Assembly (NCBI GenBank): GCA_963664845.1
Contig: OY761615.1
Coordinates: 496,001-560,000, forward strand
DNA length: 64,000 bases
Reading direction: 5' to 3'
DNA from: CAIYTF01 sp963664845
Lineage (GTDB): Bacteria > Bacteroidota > Ignavibacteria > Ignavibacteriales > Ignavibacteriaceae
Below, piece after piece: positions 55,060 to 63,799 of this stretch. The position numbers and the translations under genes are program-made. Position 1 is the first letter of the stretch. Every line of letters begins with the position of its first letter. The notes below the pieces were generated by a model. It ran no database searches. It had not been told where the DNA came from and saw only the letters and a list, made by a program, of their open reading frames with translations.

Positions 55060-55932
55060 CTACTTCACAATCCGGAATACAACGGTATCTTTTATTGCTG
55101 ATGCAAATACCCCAATCCCGTCACCTTCAAGCACCTGCTTTGGCTCATGGTAATTTCCGTCCATTTCTTCAACATTCGTTGCCGATAAGAGAAAATTTCT
55201 GAAATTGACGTCGCCGGCATACACAATTGCCCGGTAAGGGCTGTAGAACCGTGTACGCATAAAGTCCATATGATAAGTAAATATCTGTTGACCACTGTTT
55301 TGTATATCGATTACACAATCATAATCGACTTTATAATCGTTTAGATTCTTCGCTACATCTGCAGTATCCATTTTATCTATGAACGGACTGTCATAAATAA
55401 AACTGTTGATGCTCGCGGAGTCCGCCAAAAAAGCAAATACATAGAAACTGGCGCCGACAGATGGGGTGTACTGTATATCAACTGAAGCATTATTAAATTG
55501 GATATCACCAAGATTTCTTGGAGTCAACACGCTAAATCCACTTTGCGGCACAGTTGTCGATGATTTGGTACTTAACTTTTTACCATCAATAACGGCTTCA
55601 ACTGAAAGTGAATAGGTCTTGCCCGGCTCAACGCGAATGCTGCTGTTGTAATAGGTTTTCTTTACCGCGTCAAACACCAGCGGAACACCATTTATGCTTG
55701 CAACCACTCCATTTGCTGAGGGGGTAAGCGCCATGTCAGCAAAATTGATAACCTGCCCAATTCCATAATTCCTCCCTATTCTGATATTTTGAACTGTCTG
55801 CCCGGCATAAAGATAGGCTTCCACTACTATTTTAGCTTCATAGCTGCTTTCCGCCACATTAATATCCGGGTCTCCGCATGCAGCAAAGAATACAGGCACT
55901 AATAGAAGCAAAAATTTACTTATTGATTTCAT
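55060..55932 (-). CDS. DUF4249 family lipoprotein, TonB-receptor partner
   Basis: A 290-residue lipoprotein (signal MKSISKFLLLLVPVFFAAC, lipobox cysteine at 19). The body matches DUF4249 in layout: a first beta domain with AKIVVEAYLYAGQTVQNIRIGRNYGIGQV, NGVVASINGVPLVFDA, and a YSLSVEA repeat. These proteins are regularly encoded beside TonB-dependent receptors and are thought to help bind the ligand at the surface. The start at 55932 is chosen for the signal peptide. It lies 39 bp after the TonB receptor stop and 73 bp before the kinase gene. Confidence 0.85.
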   Translation of the reverse strand: MKSISKFLLLLVPVFFAACGDPDINVAESSYEAKIVVEAYLYAGQTVQNIRIGRNYGIGQVINFADMALTPSANGVVASINGVPLVFDAVKKTYYNSSIRVEPGKTYSLSVEAVIDGKKLSTKSSTTVPQSGFSVLTPRNLGDIQFNNASVDIQYTPSVGASFYVFAFLADSASINSFIYDSPFIDKMDTADVAKNLNDYKVDYDCVIDIQNSGQQIFTYHMDFMRTRFYSPYRAIVYAGDVNFRNFLLSATNVEEMDGNYHEPKQVLEGDGIGVFASAIKDTVVFRIVK

Positions 55933-55971
55933 TATTATAATCCTAAAATTTTGTTTCAATATTTTTGCGAC

Positions 55972-58347
55972 TTAAAACTTAATGTTAACGCCAATGCTGG
56001 GCAGCAGAGGCAACATATTCACTTTTTCAACTGTCTGAACAATCCTGTTTTCCGCTAACTCGCTCTTGTAGTTTATGAACCAGGTATTCTTCCGGTTACC
56101 GATATTGAAAATCTGAATATAGGGAGCTATTGACCAGCCGCTATAGTTTTTTTCATAGGTCAGACAAATATCCATACGCACATATGCCGGAAGACGATAT
56201 GAATTAATGGTTTTGGGATACATTTTATATCCGGGTATCGCCTGTCCCAAAGATACCTCACCCTGATCATCAGGAATTGTATTCACATAATATGCCGATG
56301 CCGGGGTGGTGATCGGCTGTCCGGTAGCATAGACAAAGTTTAATCCAAAAGTCCAGCTCGATTGTTTCTTCTCGAGTGGCTTATCAAATTCCAGGGAGAA
56401 CAGATCTCCCAGATCACCATTCAGTACAAAATTAACAACTGATGAGCGATCATGGCGTGGAGCATACTCATTGGAATGATTTATACCGTCAAAGCTGTTC
56501 TTGGTTTTCGAATACGTATAGGACAACCATCCGTTAAAAGTACCGGCTTCCTTGCGTAACAATATTTCAAAACCTCTCGAATTCCCATCGCCTCGCGTGA
56601 AAATGTTTTCGGTTGAATTGTAAACCGGCAATCCATCCGATGTGTAATACCCTGGTGTAATACTGACATTCAGGTTTTGATTAAACTGATAAATGTCTTT
56701 ATACGTTTTATAATAGGCTTCCACCTCCAGTTGGATGATATCTGTCAATTGCTTTTGATAGCTGAGAATGAAATGATCGGACATTGAAGGTTTCGTGTAT
56801 TTGTCCGTCGATGTCCAGATACTTGCAAGGAACATACGCGGGATACGGTTTAAGTATTGAAAGTAGCGTCCTGTTGCAAATTTAATGCTGCTCGTTGATG
56901 TCAGCCGGTACTTCATGGAAAATCTTGGCTCAGGATTAAAGTAATCTTTATCCCCGCTAAAATAACCGGCTCTCACGCCCGCCGTAAAATCCCACAAAAT
57001 ATCCGGGGTCCAGTGAACATCAAGGTAACCCGTAGTCAGTTTGCACTTGTTCTTAAAGTCAACACGCCCATTCCCCCAATCTTCAGCAAACATAAAGCGT
57101 AGAAATTTATGTTCCGCCCCAAACTTGACCGAAAGATCGTTATCTGCATAGTACTCCAATGAAGCTTTAAATGCGTAATCGGTAAGTTCATTGCGATCAG
57201 ATAATTTGAATAATTGCTTTACCCTCAGGTCCGAATCAAACCCGCTTCCGGTGAACCAAAAACTCCCAAAAACATTCTGATTGAATATGTGTTTCCAATT
57301 AACGCTGCCGGTTTTATTGCCCCATTCATAGGTAAATCCCCCGCTCTCCGGCTTGTCCTTATTCAACTGGTAATCCAGATTGTCTCTGCTGTTGAAATAG
57401 CTGACGGATAGCTTATCCTTCTCCGAAAGATCAAAGAATCCTTTGAGATTGGCATCATAAAAATAGTATTCCGGAACGTCTTTGCTCCATTTAGCATAGG
57501 TTTGATCAATGTACGTCCTCCTCAAAGAACCTGACAGTGAACCAATTGAACCTAAGGGTATCTGCAGGGTTGACGAACCCGATAACAGGCTGACATTACA
57601 AATGCCTTCTACGTTATTCCGGTTGCCGTCAAGATTGATCACATCAATCACGGAGGAAAGCCGCCCGCCATACTCACTGGAAAACCCGCCTTTTGATACT
57701 TCCACCTTTTTTATTGCATTAGTGTTGAAAGTGGAAAAAATCCCGAACGCATGGTCCGGATTATATACGTCAGTCCCGTCAATCAGGTATAAATTCTGAT
57801 CTGCTGTTCCTCCGCGAATATATAATGCGGATGAAAAATCGGACAGGGATGTTATTCCAGGCATGGTTTGTAATGCCCGTAGAAGATCAGCTTCTATCAC
57901 TTTTGGTATGGCATTGATCTGCTTGGCCGATAAATCGAATTTTGAAACCGGTGCAGCATAGAGTTTATCTGCAAGTGAACCCTTTTCACCGGAAACAATT
58001 ACTTCACCCAGTCGAACTGTTTCGGGCAGCAACGTTATGTTCAGTTGTTCGGTCTCACCGCCGGCCAAATCAACATCGATCTCCTGGCTCCGGTATCCCA
58101 TATAACTTACAAGCAGCTTTTGCTTGCCGGCCTGAATGCTGTTTATAATGAAAAAACCGCTTGTATTCGAACTGCAGCCCAAACGGGTTCCCTTAATGGA
58201 CAGAGTCACACCAATCATCGCCTCGCCGTTGTTGCCATCATGCACAAACCCGGAAAGTGCCGATTTGGGACTCTGTTGAGCCATAAGGTTCGGTATAATT
58301 AAAATGGTGAGTAGCAAGGCTGTCATCACCTTCATACTAATGTTCAT
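55972..58347 (-). CDS. TonB-dependent receptor with carboxypeptidase-like N-terminal domain
   Basis: A 791-residue outer-membrane receptor. A signal peptide ends near MAQQ. A CarboxypepD_reg-like domain (about 28-110: LSGFVHDGNNGEAMIGVTLSIKGT ... YMGYRSQEIDVDL) precedes the plug (RALQTMPGITSLSDFSSALYIRGGTADQNLYLIDGTDVYN; then VEVSKGGFSSEYGGRLSSVIDV). The 22-strand barrel fills the rest, ending GVNIKF with terminal phenylalanine. It imports or senses a ligand with energy from TonB. It is first in the operon with DUF4249 lipoprotein, kinase and LytTR regulator. Direct repeats lie 130-159 bp upstream. Confidence 0.94.
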   Translation of the reverse strand: MNISMKVMTALLLTILIIPNLMAQQSPKSALSGFVHDGNNGEAMIGVTLSIKGTRLGCSSNTSGFFIINSIQAGKQKLLVSYMGYRSQEIDVDLAGGETEQLNITLLPETVRLGEVIVSGEKGSLADKLYAAPVSKFDLSAKQINAIPKVIEADLLRALQTMPGITSLSDFSSALYIRGGTADQNLYLIDGTDVYNPDHAFGIFSTFNTNAIKKVEVSKGGFSSEYGGRLSSVIDVINLDGNRNNVEGICNVSLLSGSSTLQIPLGSIGSLSGSLRRTYIDQTYAKWSKDVPEYYFYDANLKGFFDLSEKDKLSVSYFNSRDNLDYQLNKDKPESGGFTYEWGNKTGSVNWKHIFNQNVFGSFWFTGSGFDSDLRVKQLFKLSDRNELTDYAFKASLEYYADNDLSVKFGAEHKFLRFMFAEDWGNGRVDFKNKCKLTTGYLDVHWTPDILWDFTAGVRAGYFSGDKDYFNPEPRFSMKYRLTSTSSIKFATGRYFQYLNRIPRMFLASIWTSTDKYTKPSMSDHFILSYQKQLTDIIQLEVEAYYKTYKDIYQFNQNLNVSITPGYYTSDGLPVYNSTENIFTRGDGNSRGFEILLRKEAGTFNGWLSYTYSKTKNSFDGINHSNEYAPRHDRSSVVNFVLNGDLGDLFSLEFDKPLEKKQSSWTFGLNFVYATGQPITTPASAYYVNTIPDDQGEVSLGQAIPGYKMYPKTINSYRLPAYVRMDICLTYEKNYSGWSIAPYIQIFNIGNRKNTWFINYKSELAENRIVQTVEKVNMLPLLPSIGVNIKF

Positions 58348-58476
58348 ATATTGTCTCTCTCGTAATATATTATTTGATTATGCGGAATTTTGAAGTAAGA
58401 TTTATTTCCTCATACAAAAATAACAGCAAGCCCGCGGGCGGGAAAGCTTGAAAAATTGAATTGTGTATATAGCTGG

Positions 58477-58506
58477 TTGAACGGTAATAGAACGAATTGA
58501 ACGGTA
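58477..58506 (-). promoter_or_regulatory. LytTR-like direct repeats upstream of the TonB receptor operon
   Basis: TTGAACGGTA occurs at 58477-58486 and 58497-58506, 20 bp apart. Read on the minus strand, toward the operon, each gives ACCGTTCAA, an 8-of-9 match to the LytTR consensus [TA][AC][CA]GTTN[AG][TG]. The operon encodes a LytTR regulator, so self-regulation is the simplest reading. Confidence 0.55.
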
Positions 58507-58718
58507 TTCAGAAAAATGTCATCGTTTCCTTTTGGAAAGAAAACGAACGGAGCGCCTGGTCTGATGACTTCCTGAAAACCCACAAAAATGGATTATAGAG
58601 CTCAAAAAACACACCGGTAAAACAATCTCCTTTCAAATATTGCCGACAAATTGCATTTTCCCTATGCATTTTTTCATTTTTATTTTCAATCCACTTCACG
58701 TGAACAGGATAGTACGCA

Positions 58719-59573
58719 ATGGCTCTTGACACTTTTGATCTTGATATTCTCCCCGACATGGTTCTCAGTACGGAAGTCCGTGATAAATTTATGCTTCTGC
58801 GCAACTGGTTCCTTGGGCAAAAGCACCTTATCTCAGCTCTTTCGGGTGGAGTGGATTCTTGCCTTGCATCATTCCTTGCCCGGAAATTCCTCGGAAAAGA
58901 AAACGCGGTGGCTGTCATCTCCAGTTCCGAAAGCCTCAAACAGAGGGATCTTGAAATTGCCTTGGACTTTTGCAGAGAGCATGATATTACCCTGGAGGTT
59001 ATCAAAACCAATGAACTGGACAACCCCCATTATCTGGCCAACCCTGCCAACCGCTGCTATTTCTGCAAATCAACACTCTATCAGGATTTACATACTCTTT
59101 CTGAAGGTAAATATGCCGGTTTCCAAATCATAAACGGAAACAATGCCAGCGACCTGGGCGACTACAGGCCGGGCATGCAAGCCGCCGATGAATTCAACAT
59201 ACTCAGCCCTTTTATTGCTTGCGGGGTAACAAAAGACGACATCCGCCAGCTGGCTCACTTCTTCAATTTGAAAGTGTGGAACAAACCGGCAAGCCCCTGC
59301 CTCAGTAGCCGGTTTCCCTATGGGCAACCCATCACGCGGGAAAACCTTAGCCAGGTCGAAAAGGCTGAAAAGATATTAAACGACCACGGATTCGATGACG
59401 TGCGGGTGAGAAATTTCAAAAACACTGCCAAAATTGAAGTCCCAAAAGATCTGGTAACTGCTCTTGCAGCCAAATTCGATCACATACAGGGAAAAATTAT
59501 TCAACTCGGGTTCAACGACTGCATTATCGATCATGAAGGACTCATTTCCGGAAAACTCAACAGACAATTATGA
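58719..59573 (+). CDS. larE: ATP-dependent sulfur transferase of nickel-pincer cofactor synthesis
   Basis: A 284-residue PP-loop protein. SGGVDS at residues 42-47 binds ATP; RCYFCKSTLY and SPCLSSRFPYG are the other LarE signatures. The cysteine in PCLSSR fits the sacrificial sulfur donor of the single-cysteine type. LarE activates and sulfurates the LarB product to build the pyridinium dithio ligand of the NPN cofactor. It starts a three-gene operon; its stop overlaps the larB start by 4 bp. Confidence 0.93.
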   Translation: MALDTFDLDILPDMVLSTEVRDKFMLLRNWFLGQKHLISALSGGVDSCLASFLARKFLGKENAVAVISSSESLKQRDLEIALDFCREHDITLEVIKTNELDNPHYLANPANRCYFCKSTLYQDLHTLSEGKYAGFQIINGNNASDLGDYRPGMQAADEFNILSPFIACGVTKDDIRQLAHFFNLKVWNKPASPCLSSRFPYGQPITRENLSQVEKAEKILNDHGFDDVRVRNFKNTAKIEVPKDLVTALAAKFDHIQGKIIQLGFNDCIIDHEGLISGKLNRQL

Positions 59574-60235
59574 ATGCAAATTACAACATCGACCACCACC
59601 GGACCGGGAGAACCGGATTTTCCGAAATAGTATTTGGGAAGAACAAGGATATTAATACTCTGCGAAACATCATCAGGGAAATGGTGAGTGTCCAGCACAA
59701 AGTATTAATAACAAAACTGCAACCGGATAAATATGAAGTCCTCAAAAATGATTTCGATACGTTTTTTTACGACCCCGTTTCACAGACTGCAACTGTTGGA
59801 AAAATTGATGATGAAACATCTGCAGCTCCTCTTGTCGCCATTCTATCGGGTGGATCATCGGACGAATTCGTGGTAAATGAAGCATTCCATACCCTTCGCT
59901 TCCTCGGTATTCCAGCCAAACGCTATATTGATGTTGGTGTGGCTGGAATTCACCGCCTCATGGAACGGATTGATGAACTTAAAACGTTCAACGTGCTCGT
60001 CGTGTGTGCCGGATTTGAAGGTGCGCTCCCCACTATTGTTGGCGGACTGCTGCCCCAGCCCATAATCGGCGTACCGGTAAGCGTTGGTTACGGTGTCTCA
60101 GAAAGCGGAACCACTGCGTTAAATGCCATGCTTGCAAGCTGTGCCAATGGAATAACCGTGGTTAACATCGATAATGGTTTTGGTGCTGCAATGGCTGCAT
60201 ACAGAATACTTAATACGAATAAATCCGGGAAATGA
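59570..60235 (+). CDS. larB: Nickel-pincer cofactor biosynthesis carboxylase/hydrolase
   Basis: A 221-residue protein related to PurE (AIR carboxylase). The C-terminal half has SGGSSDEFVVNEA, DVGVAGIHRLMERID, VCAGFEGALPTIVGGL and PVSVGYGVS ... NIDNGFGAA, all LarB signatures. LarB carboxylates nicotinic acid adenine dinucleotide and releases AMP, giving the precursor for LarE. It overlaps larE by 4 bp and is followed by larC after 1 bp. Confidence 0.94.
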   Translation: MNANYNIDHHRTGRTGFSEIVFGKNKDINTLRNIIREMVSVQHKVLITKLQPDKYEVLKNDFDTFFYDPVSQTATVGKIDDETSAAPLVAILSGGSSDEFVVNEAFHTLRFLGIPAKRYIDVGVAGIHRLMERIDELKTFNVLVVCAGFEGALPTIVGGLLPQPIIGVPVSVGYGVSESGTTALNAMLASCANGITVVNIDNGFGAAMAAYRILNTNKSGK

Positions 60236-60236
60236 T

Positions 60237-61406
60237 GTGAGTATACTACATATTGAGGCATTCTCTGGTGCCAGTGGTGATATGTTTCTGGGAGCACTTG
60301 CCGGGCTTGCAAATGCCTATGAGGAACTTCCACAGCTCCCTGCCTTACTCAGGCTGGAACAAGACGCTGAAATCGAAATTAAAAAAACAGTAAAAAATGG
60401 CATCTCCTGCCAACAGGTAACTGTCAAAGAAAAAACGCTGCAGCATAACAACCACCGGCACTATTCCGATATCATCCGGCTCATCAATGAATCTCTTTTG
60501 CCTGAAAACGCTAAAACAATCGCGCTCGCCATTTTCGAAATTCTTGGTAAGGCCGAAGCAGAAGTCCACGATGTGCCCATCGAAAAGATCCACTTCCATG
60601 AAGTAGGCGCCATCGATTCAATAATTGACATAGCCGGGGCTGCATGGCTCCTGGATAAGCTTGAGATTACTGAGACGTATTCCTCTGCTGTCACCACAGG
60701 TATGGGAATGGTGAAAACTGCACACGGGTTGCTTCCGGTGCCTGCACCTGCAACCAAACTCATTGCTCACGGATTGCTCTGCACACCGGGCAGCGAAGAC
60801 GGCGAACGCTTGACACCGACCGGTGCAGCAATAATAAAATTTTTAAAACCTGACTTTTCTTCAGCCACCTTAATCGATATTGCCTCTGCGTATGGGGCCG
60901 GCCAAAAGAATTTTATCGGACCAAACGTACTCCGGCTCTCGTTATGCACCAAAGGCACCGGCGAAAATGAAATCATGGTTGTGCAGACGAATCTGGATGA
61001 CTTTCTCCCAGAATATATGGGAACTGAATTTCAGGAAAAACTGCTCTCGCTCGGTGCACTGGATTTCTATATACAGCAGGTCATAATGAAGAAAGGCCGG
61101 CCTGGTTCAATTCTGACCGTCTTGTGCCGGGAAAATAATCTCGATCCTGTTTCGCAATTCATTCTTTCGTTCACTTCCGCGATTGGGCTGCGCTATCATA
61201 AGGCAAACCGCATCGAACTGCCTCGTTCTGTCGAAACAGTGAAAACAAACATCGGAGATTTTAGGATAAAGGTTTCAACACTTCCTGATGGAAGAGAGAA
61301 AATGAAACCTGAGTCGGAAGATGTCCTGAAGGCTGCACTTAAAACAGGTCTGAGTGTAACTCAGATCAACTCAATAATTGAAGCAGCATATTGGGAAAAC
61401 GAGTAG
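60237..61406 (+). CDS. larC: Nickel insertion protein of the nickel-pincer cofactor
   Basis: A 389-residue protein beginning VSILHIEAFSGASGDMFLGAL, the LarC signature. The start is a GTG at 60237, one base after the larB stop; a longer ATG frame from 60174 would overlap larB. LarC inserts nickel into the sulfurated cofactor using CTP. In Lactobacillus plantarum it is split by a programmed frameshift; here it is one uninterrupted frame. The histidine-rich segment is short (LQHNNHRHYSD). Other motifs: KIHFHEVGAIDSIIDI and TGAAIIKFLKP. Confidence 0.92.
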   Translation: MSILHIEAFSGASGDMFLGALAGLANAYEELPQLPALLRLEQDAEIEIKKTVKNGISCQQVTVKEKTLQHNNHRHYSDIIRLINESLLPENAKTIALAIFEILGKAEAEVHDVPIEKIHFHEVGAIDSIIDIAGAAWLLDKLEITETYSSAVTTGMGMVKTAHGLLPVPAPATKLIAHGLLCTPGSEDGERLTPTGAAIIKFLKPDFSSATLIDIASAYGAGQKNFIGPNVLRLSLCTKGTGENEIMVVQTNLDDFLPEYMGTEFQEKLLSLGALDFYIQQVIMKKGRPGSILTVLCRENNLDPVSQFILSFTSAIGLRYHKANRIELPRSVETVKTNIGDFRIKVSTLPDGREKMKPESEDVLKAALKTGLSVTQINSIIEAAYWENE

Positions 61407-61514
61407 CCCTACGGGTAAAACGAAATAAATTGCCAATGGCTGACCTCCATTTTTGCTGCTGCCTTTTTTATTTGTAGCTAAATAAAGTTTTTGGCTTAAG
61501 CTTAAACTATCAAC

Positions 61515-61565
61515 CTTCCGTCATTGCGAACTTTGCGGTTCTCTTTGCGCCCTTTGCGTTTACTC
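61515..61565. repeat. Dispersed CTTTGCG-type intergenic repeat
   Basis: TCATTGCGAACTTTGCGG, TCTCTTTGCG and CCCTTTGCG give three nearly equal CTTTGCG words in 40 bp. Such elements are common between genes in Bacteroidota. It lies between convergent larC and the nickel transporter. Confidence 0.5.
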
Positions 61566-61602
61566 CTCTTCACAAGAACAGTTTTCCACCCCGGATACGG
61601 AA

Positions 61603-62271
61603 TTAATTGAATATCCAATAAACCCCAAGACAAACCGCAAAACCGCTGAACACAGCCAACATCCTTTGGAAGAGCACTGCCCCTTTGATTTCAAGACGCC
61701 TGGTCACCATTCCAACTGCAGATGAAAACGCCACCATTGCAAGCACGGTACCAATGCCAAAAAACAGCAGGTATAACACGGCCTCAACCCGTGAAGTAAA
61801 AGCCAGTGCCGGCAGGATGCCCACTATGTGAGAACTTCCCGCAAATCCATGGATAATTCCGACTCCAAATGCTGTATGGGTATGTATGGTCGTTTGTGTA
61901 TCGCTGTTGTGTTCATTGCCATGATGCAGATGTGGGTGCGCGTGTTCCTGCCCGGCATGTAGATGTTTATGCGGCAGTGCCTTTTTCATATAGGCTTTCC
62001 TGATGCCCCAAAGGCCAATAAACACCAGGGTAATACCAACCAGGCGTTCACTGTATCCGGAAATGAAATTTATGGGTATGATTTCTCGTAATAAAAGTGC
62101 CAGGCCTCCAATGAGGCACACTCCACCCGTATGGCCAATACCCCATTTAAGCCCAACTATCGAGGGTGATTTCCGGTTGTCAATTGCTATTGGCGATATT
62201 GCCGCCAGGTGATCCGGGCCGGTCATTACGTGTATTGCACCGGCTGCGAACCCGGCAAGCATTGATATCAT
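61603..62271 (-). CDS. Histidine-rich nickel transporter (NicO/UreH-like)
   Basis: A 222-residue membrane protein with about six helices. The helix-1 motif HVMTGPDHLAAI and GHTGGV in helix 2 match nickel/cobalt permeases of the NicO/UreH type. A cytoplasmic or periplasmic loop at about 100-130 is strikingly histidine-rich (HKHLHAGQEHAHPHLHH), as expected for metal capture, and GIIHGFAGSSH follows. It lies convergent to larEBC, so it probably supplies nickel for the pincer cofactor. Cobalt or another metal remains possible. Confidence 0.85.
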   Translation of the reverse strand: MISMLAGFAAGAIHVMTGPDHLAAISPIAIDNRKSPSIVGLKWGIGHTGGVCLIGGLALLLREIIPINFISGYSERLVGITLVFIGLWGIRKAYMKKALPHKHLHAGQEHAHPHLHHGNEHNSDTQTTIHTHTAFGVGIIHGFAGSSHIVGILPALAFTSRVEAVLYLLFFGIGTVLAMVAFSSAVGMVTRRLEIKGAVLFQRMLAVFSGFAVCLGVYWIFN

Positions 62272-62539
62272 AGACTACCTTAGAATAAATCCCTGCTCAA
62301 AGTTCTGTGGCAGGTCACCCAAAACTTCTCCCAAAAGAAATAGCTACAGAATTAATGGTACTGTTTTTAATTAATGGTTCGAATATAAGAAGAATAACTC
62401 ATTTTATGAATCGGGGATTGCCAAAGTAGCATCTGAACAACCCTATTAAATGCCCTGAGAAACTAATGGCAGTGTCTGCATTGCATAACTACGTTAATGT
62501 GATATGGCTTCAAGACACAATTAAGAATATACCGGGTGA

Positions 62540-63799
62540 TCACCTGCGCGTGAACGAGATCGTAATAATGTGGAGCTCGTTCGCATAAACATAAGTAATT
62601 GCAAATTTATTCAAGTCACAAATCTGTTTCGCAATAGTAAGACCAAGCCCGGATGATTCATTTGAATGACTGCTCTTCGCAAAACGCTCAAACATTTTTA
62701 TGGGGTCCCTCTTCGGTGGAACTCCGGTGTTCTTAATGGTCAGTAATTCATTTTCCAGCGTTATCATAATCTGACCTCCGGTTGTCGTATACCGCACGGC
62801 ATTAATGAGCAAATTGGAAACAACAATGCCAAAAAGATCCTCATTCATGCTGATTGTACATTCATCGGCGAACTCCGTTTCCAACGTTATGCCTTTGGTT
62901 TTCACAATTTCAGCAAAATCGGCAATACTGTTCTCAAGAAACTCTTTTACCCGGATTTCCTTTTTCTCCTCATATTCTCTGCTCTCAAGTTTCGACAGTA
63001 AAATAAGAGATTTGTTCAATCGCGAGAGTCGTGTTACTGTTTTGTATATTGTCTGAAGTTGGTGAACCGTTTCAGGATCAGCATATTCATGTTGCAGCAA
63101 TGCTTCTATCTTTGCATTTATAATTGCCATTGGTGTCTGAAGTTCATGTGAAACATTTTCCGAAAACTCTTTTTGAGATTTGTAATCATACTGTAGCTTT
63201 TCGGTCAGTTCCAACAGCGACTGATTCAGATCTTTGAACTCCTGAATGTTGGAACCAATAAGGTTTAATGGCAGGGAATCAGTTATTGAAAAATTCTTTA
63301 GGGTATGAAGATTCCGATAGAATGGATTCCATACCAATTTATTGATACGACTCATCACAACGTTGGATATGATCAATATCAGAAGCAGAGCAACAAGAGC
63401 CGGACCACCAATTGAGAACAGCAAATCCGATTCTTCAAGATTATCGGACCGTATAATTATTGCAAACACGGAGTCCCCGCGCTGATAGTACGTTTTGAGT
63501 TCAACAAATGCATCGTTGCTTCCATCTTTGGCTTTGGTGAACATGGTGTCTTTCACTTCATCATGGAGTGAAGAAATATCCGCCCCGGGAATTAGGTGAA
63601 CTTCGATAAATGGCTCAAACTCAACCGGTTTCCCGTCATTTATACTCTTTATAACGCGCTGTTTTGTTGACTCGAGTTTCTCTGCAGTTTCGAATGTAAT
63701 ATAATGCTTTATAAAAAAATAAAGCAGTGCCGTTCCCAGCAGCAAAACCACCAGCGAAAAGAATGCATAACTCCTGTTTACCTTTGTTAAGAGTTTCAT
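62540..63799 (-). CDS. Sensor histidine kinase, two transmembrane helices
   Basis: A 419-residue protein. A first helix (about 11-32) and a second (about 130-150) flank a periplasmic sensor of about 100 residues. The HisKA domain has SQKEFSENVSHELQTPMAIINAKIEAL with the phospho-histidine, followed by an ATPase domain (NEDLFGIVVSNLLINAVRYT, then SNESSGLGLTIAKQIC). The usual HAMP domain is not clear. It follows the response regulator gene with a 4-bp overlap, so the two form one system. The signal is unknown. Confidence 0.92.
   Translation of the reverse strand: MKLLTKVNRSYAFFSLVVLLLGTALLYFFIKHYITFETAEKLESTKQRVIKSINDGKPVEFEPFIEVHLIPGADISSLHDEVKDTMFTKAKDGSNDAFVELKTYYQRGDSVFAIIIRSDNLEESDLLFSIGGPALVALLLILIISNVVMSRINKLVWNPFYRNLHTLKNFSITDSLPLNLIGSNIQEFKDLNQSLLELTEKLQYDYKSQKEFSENVSHELQTPMAIINAKIEALLQHEYADPETVHQLQTIYKTVTRLSRLNKSLILLSKLESREYEEKKEIRVKEFLENSIADFAEIVKTKGITLETEFADECTISMNEDLFGIVVSNLLINAVRYTTTGGQIMITLENELLTIKNTGVPPKRDPIKMFERFAKSSHSNESSGLGLTIAKQICDLNKFAITYVYANELHIITISFTRR

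Noticed and set aside
58508..59023. 171-residue minus-strand frame before and over larE
   Set aside because: It lies antisense to larE for most of its length, and the larE product has clear family motifs.
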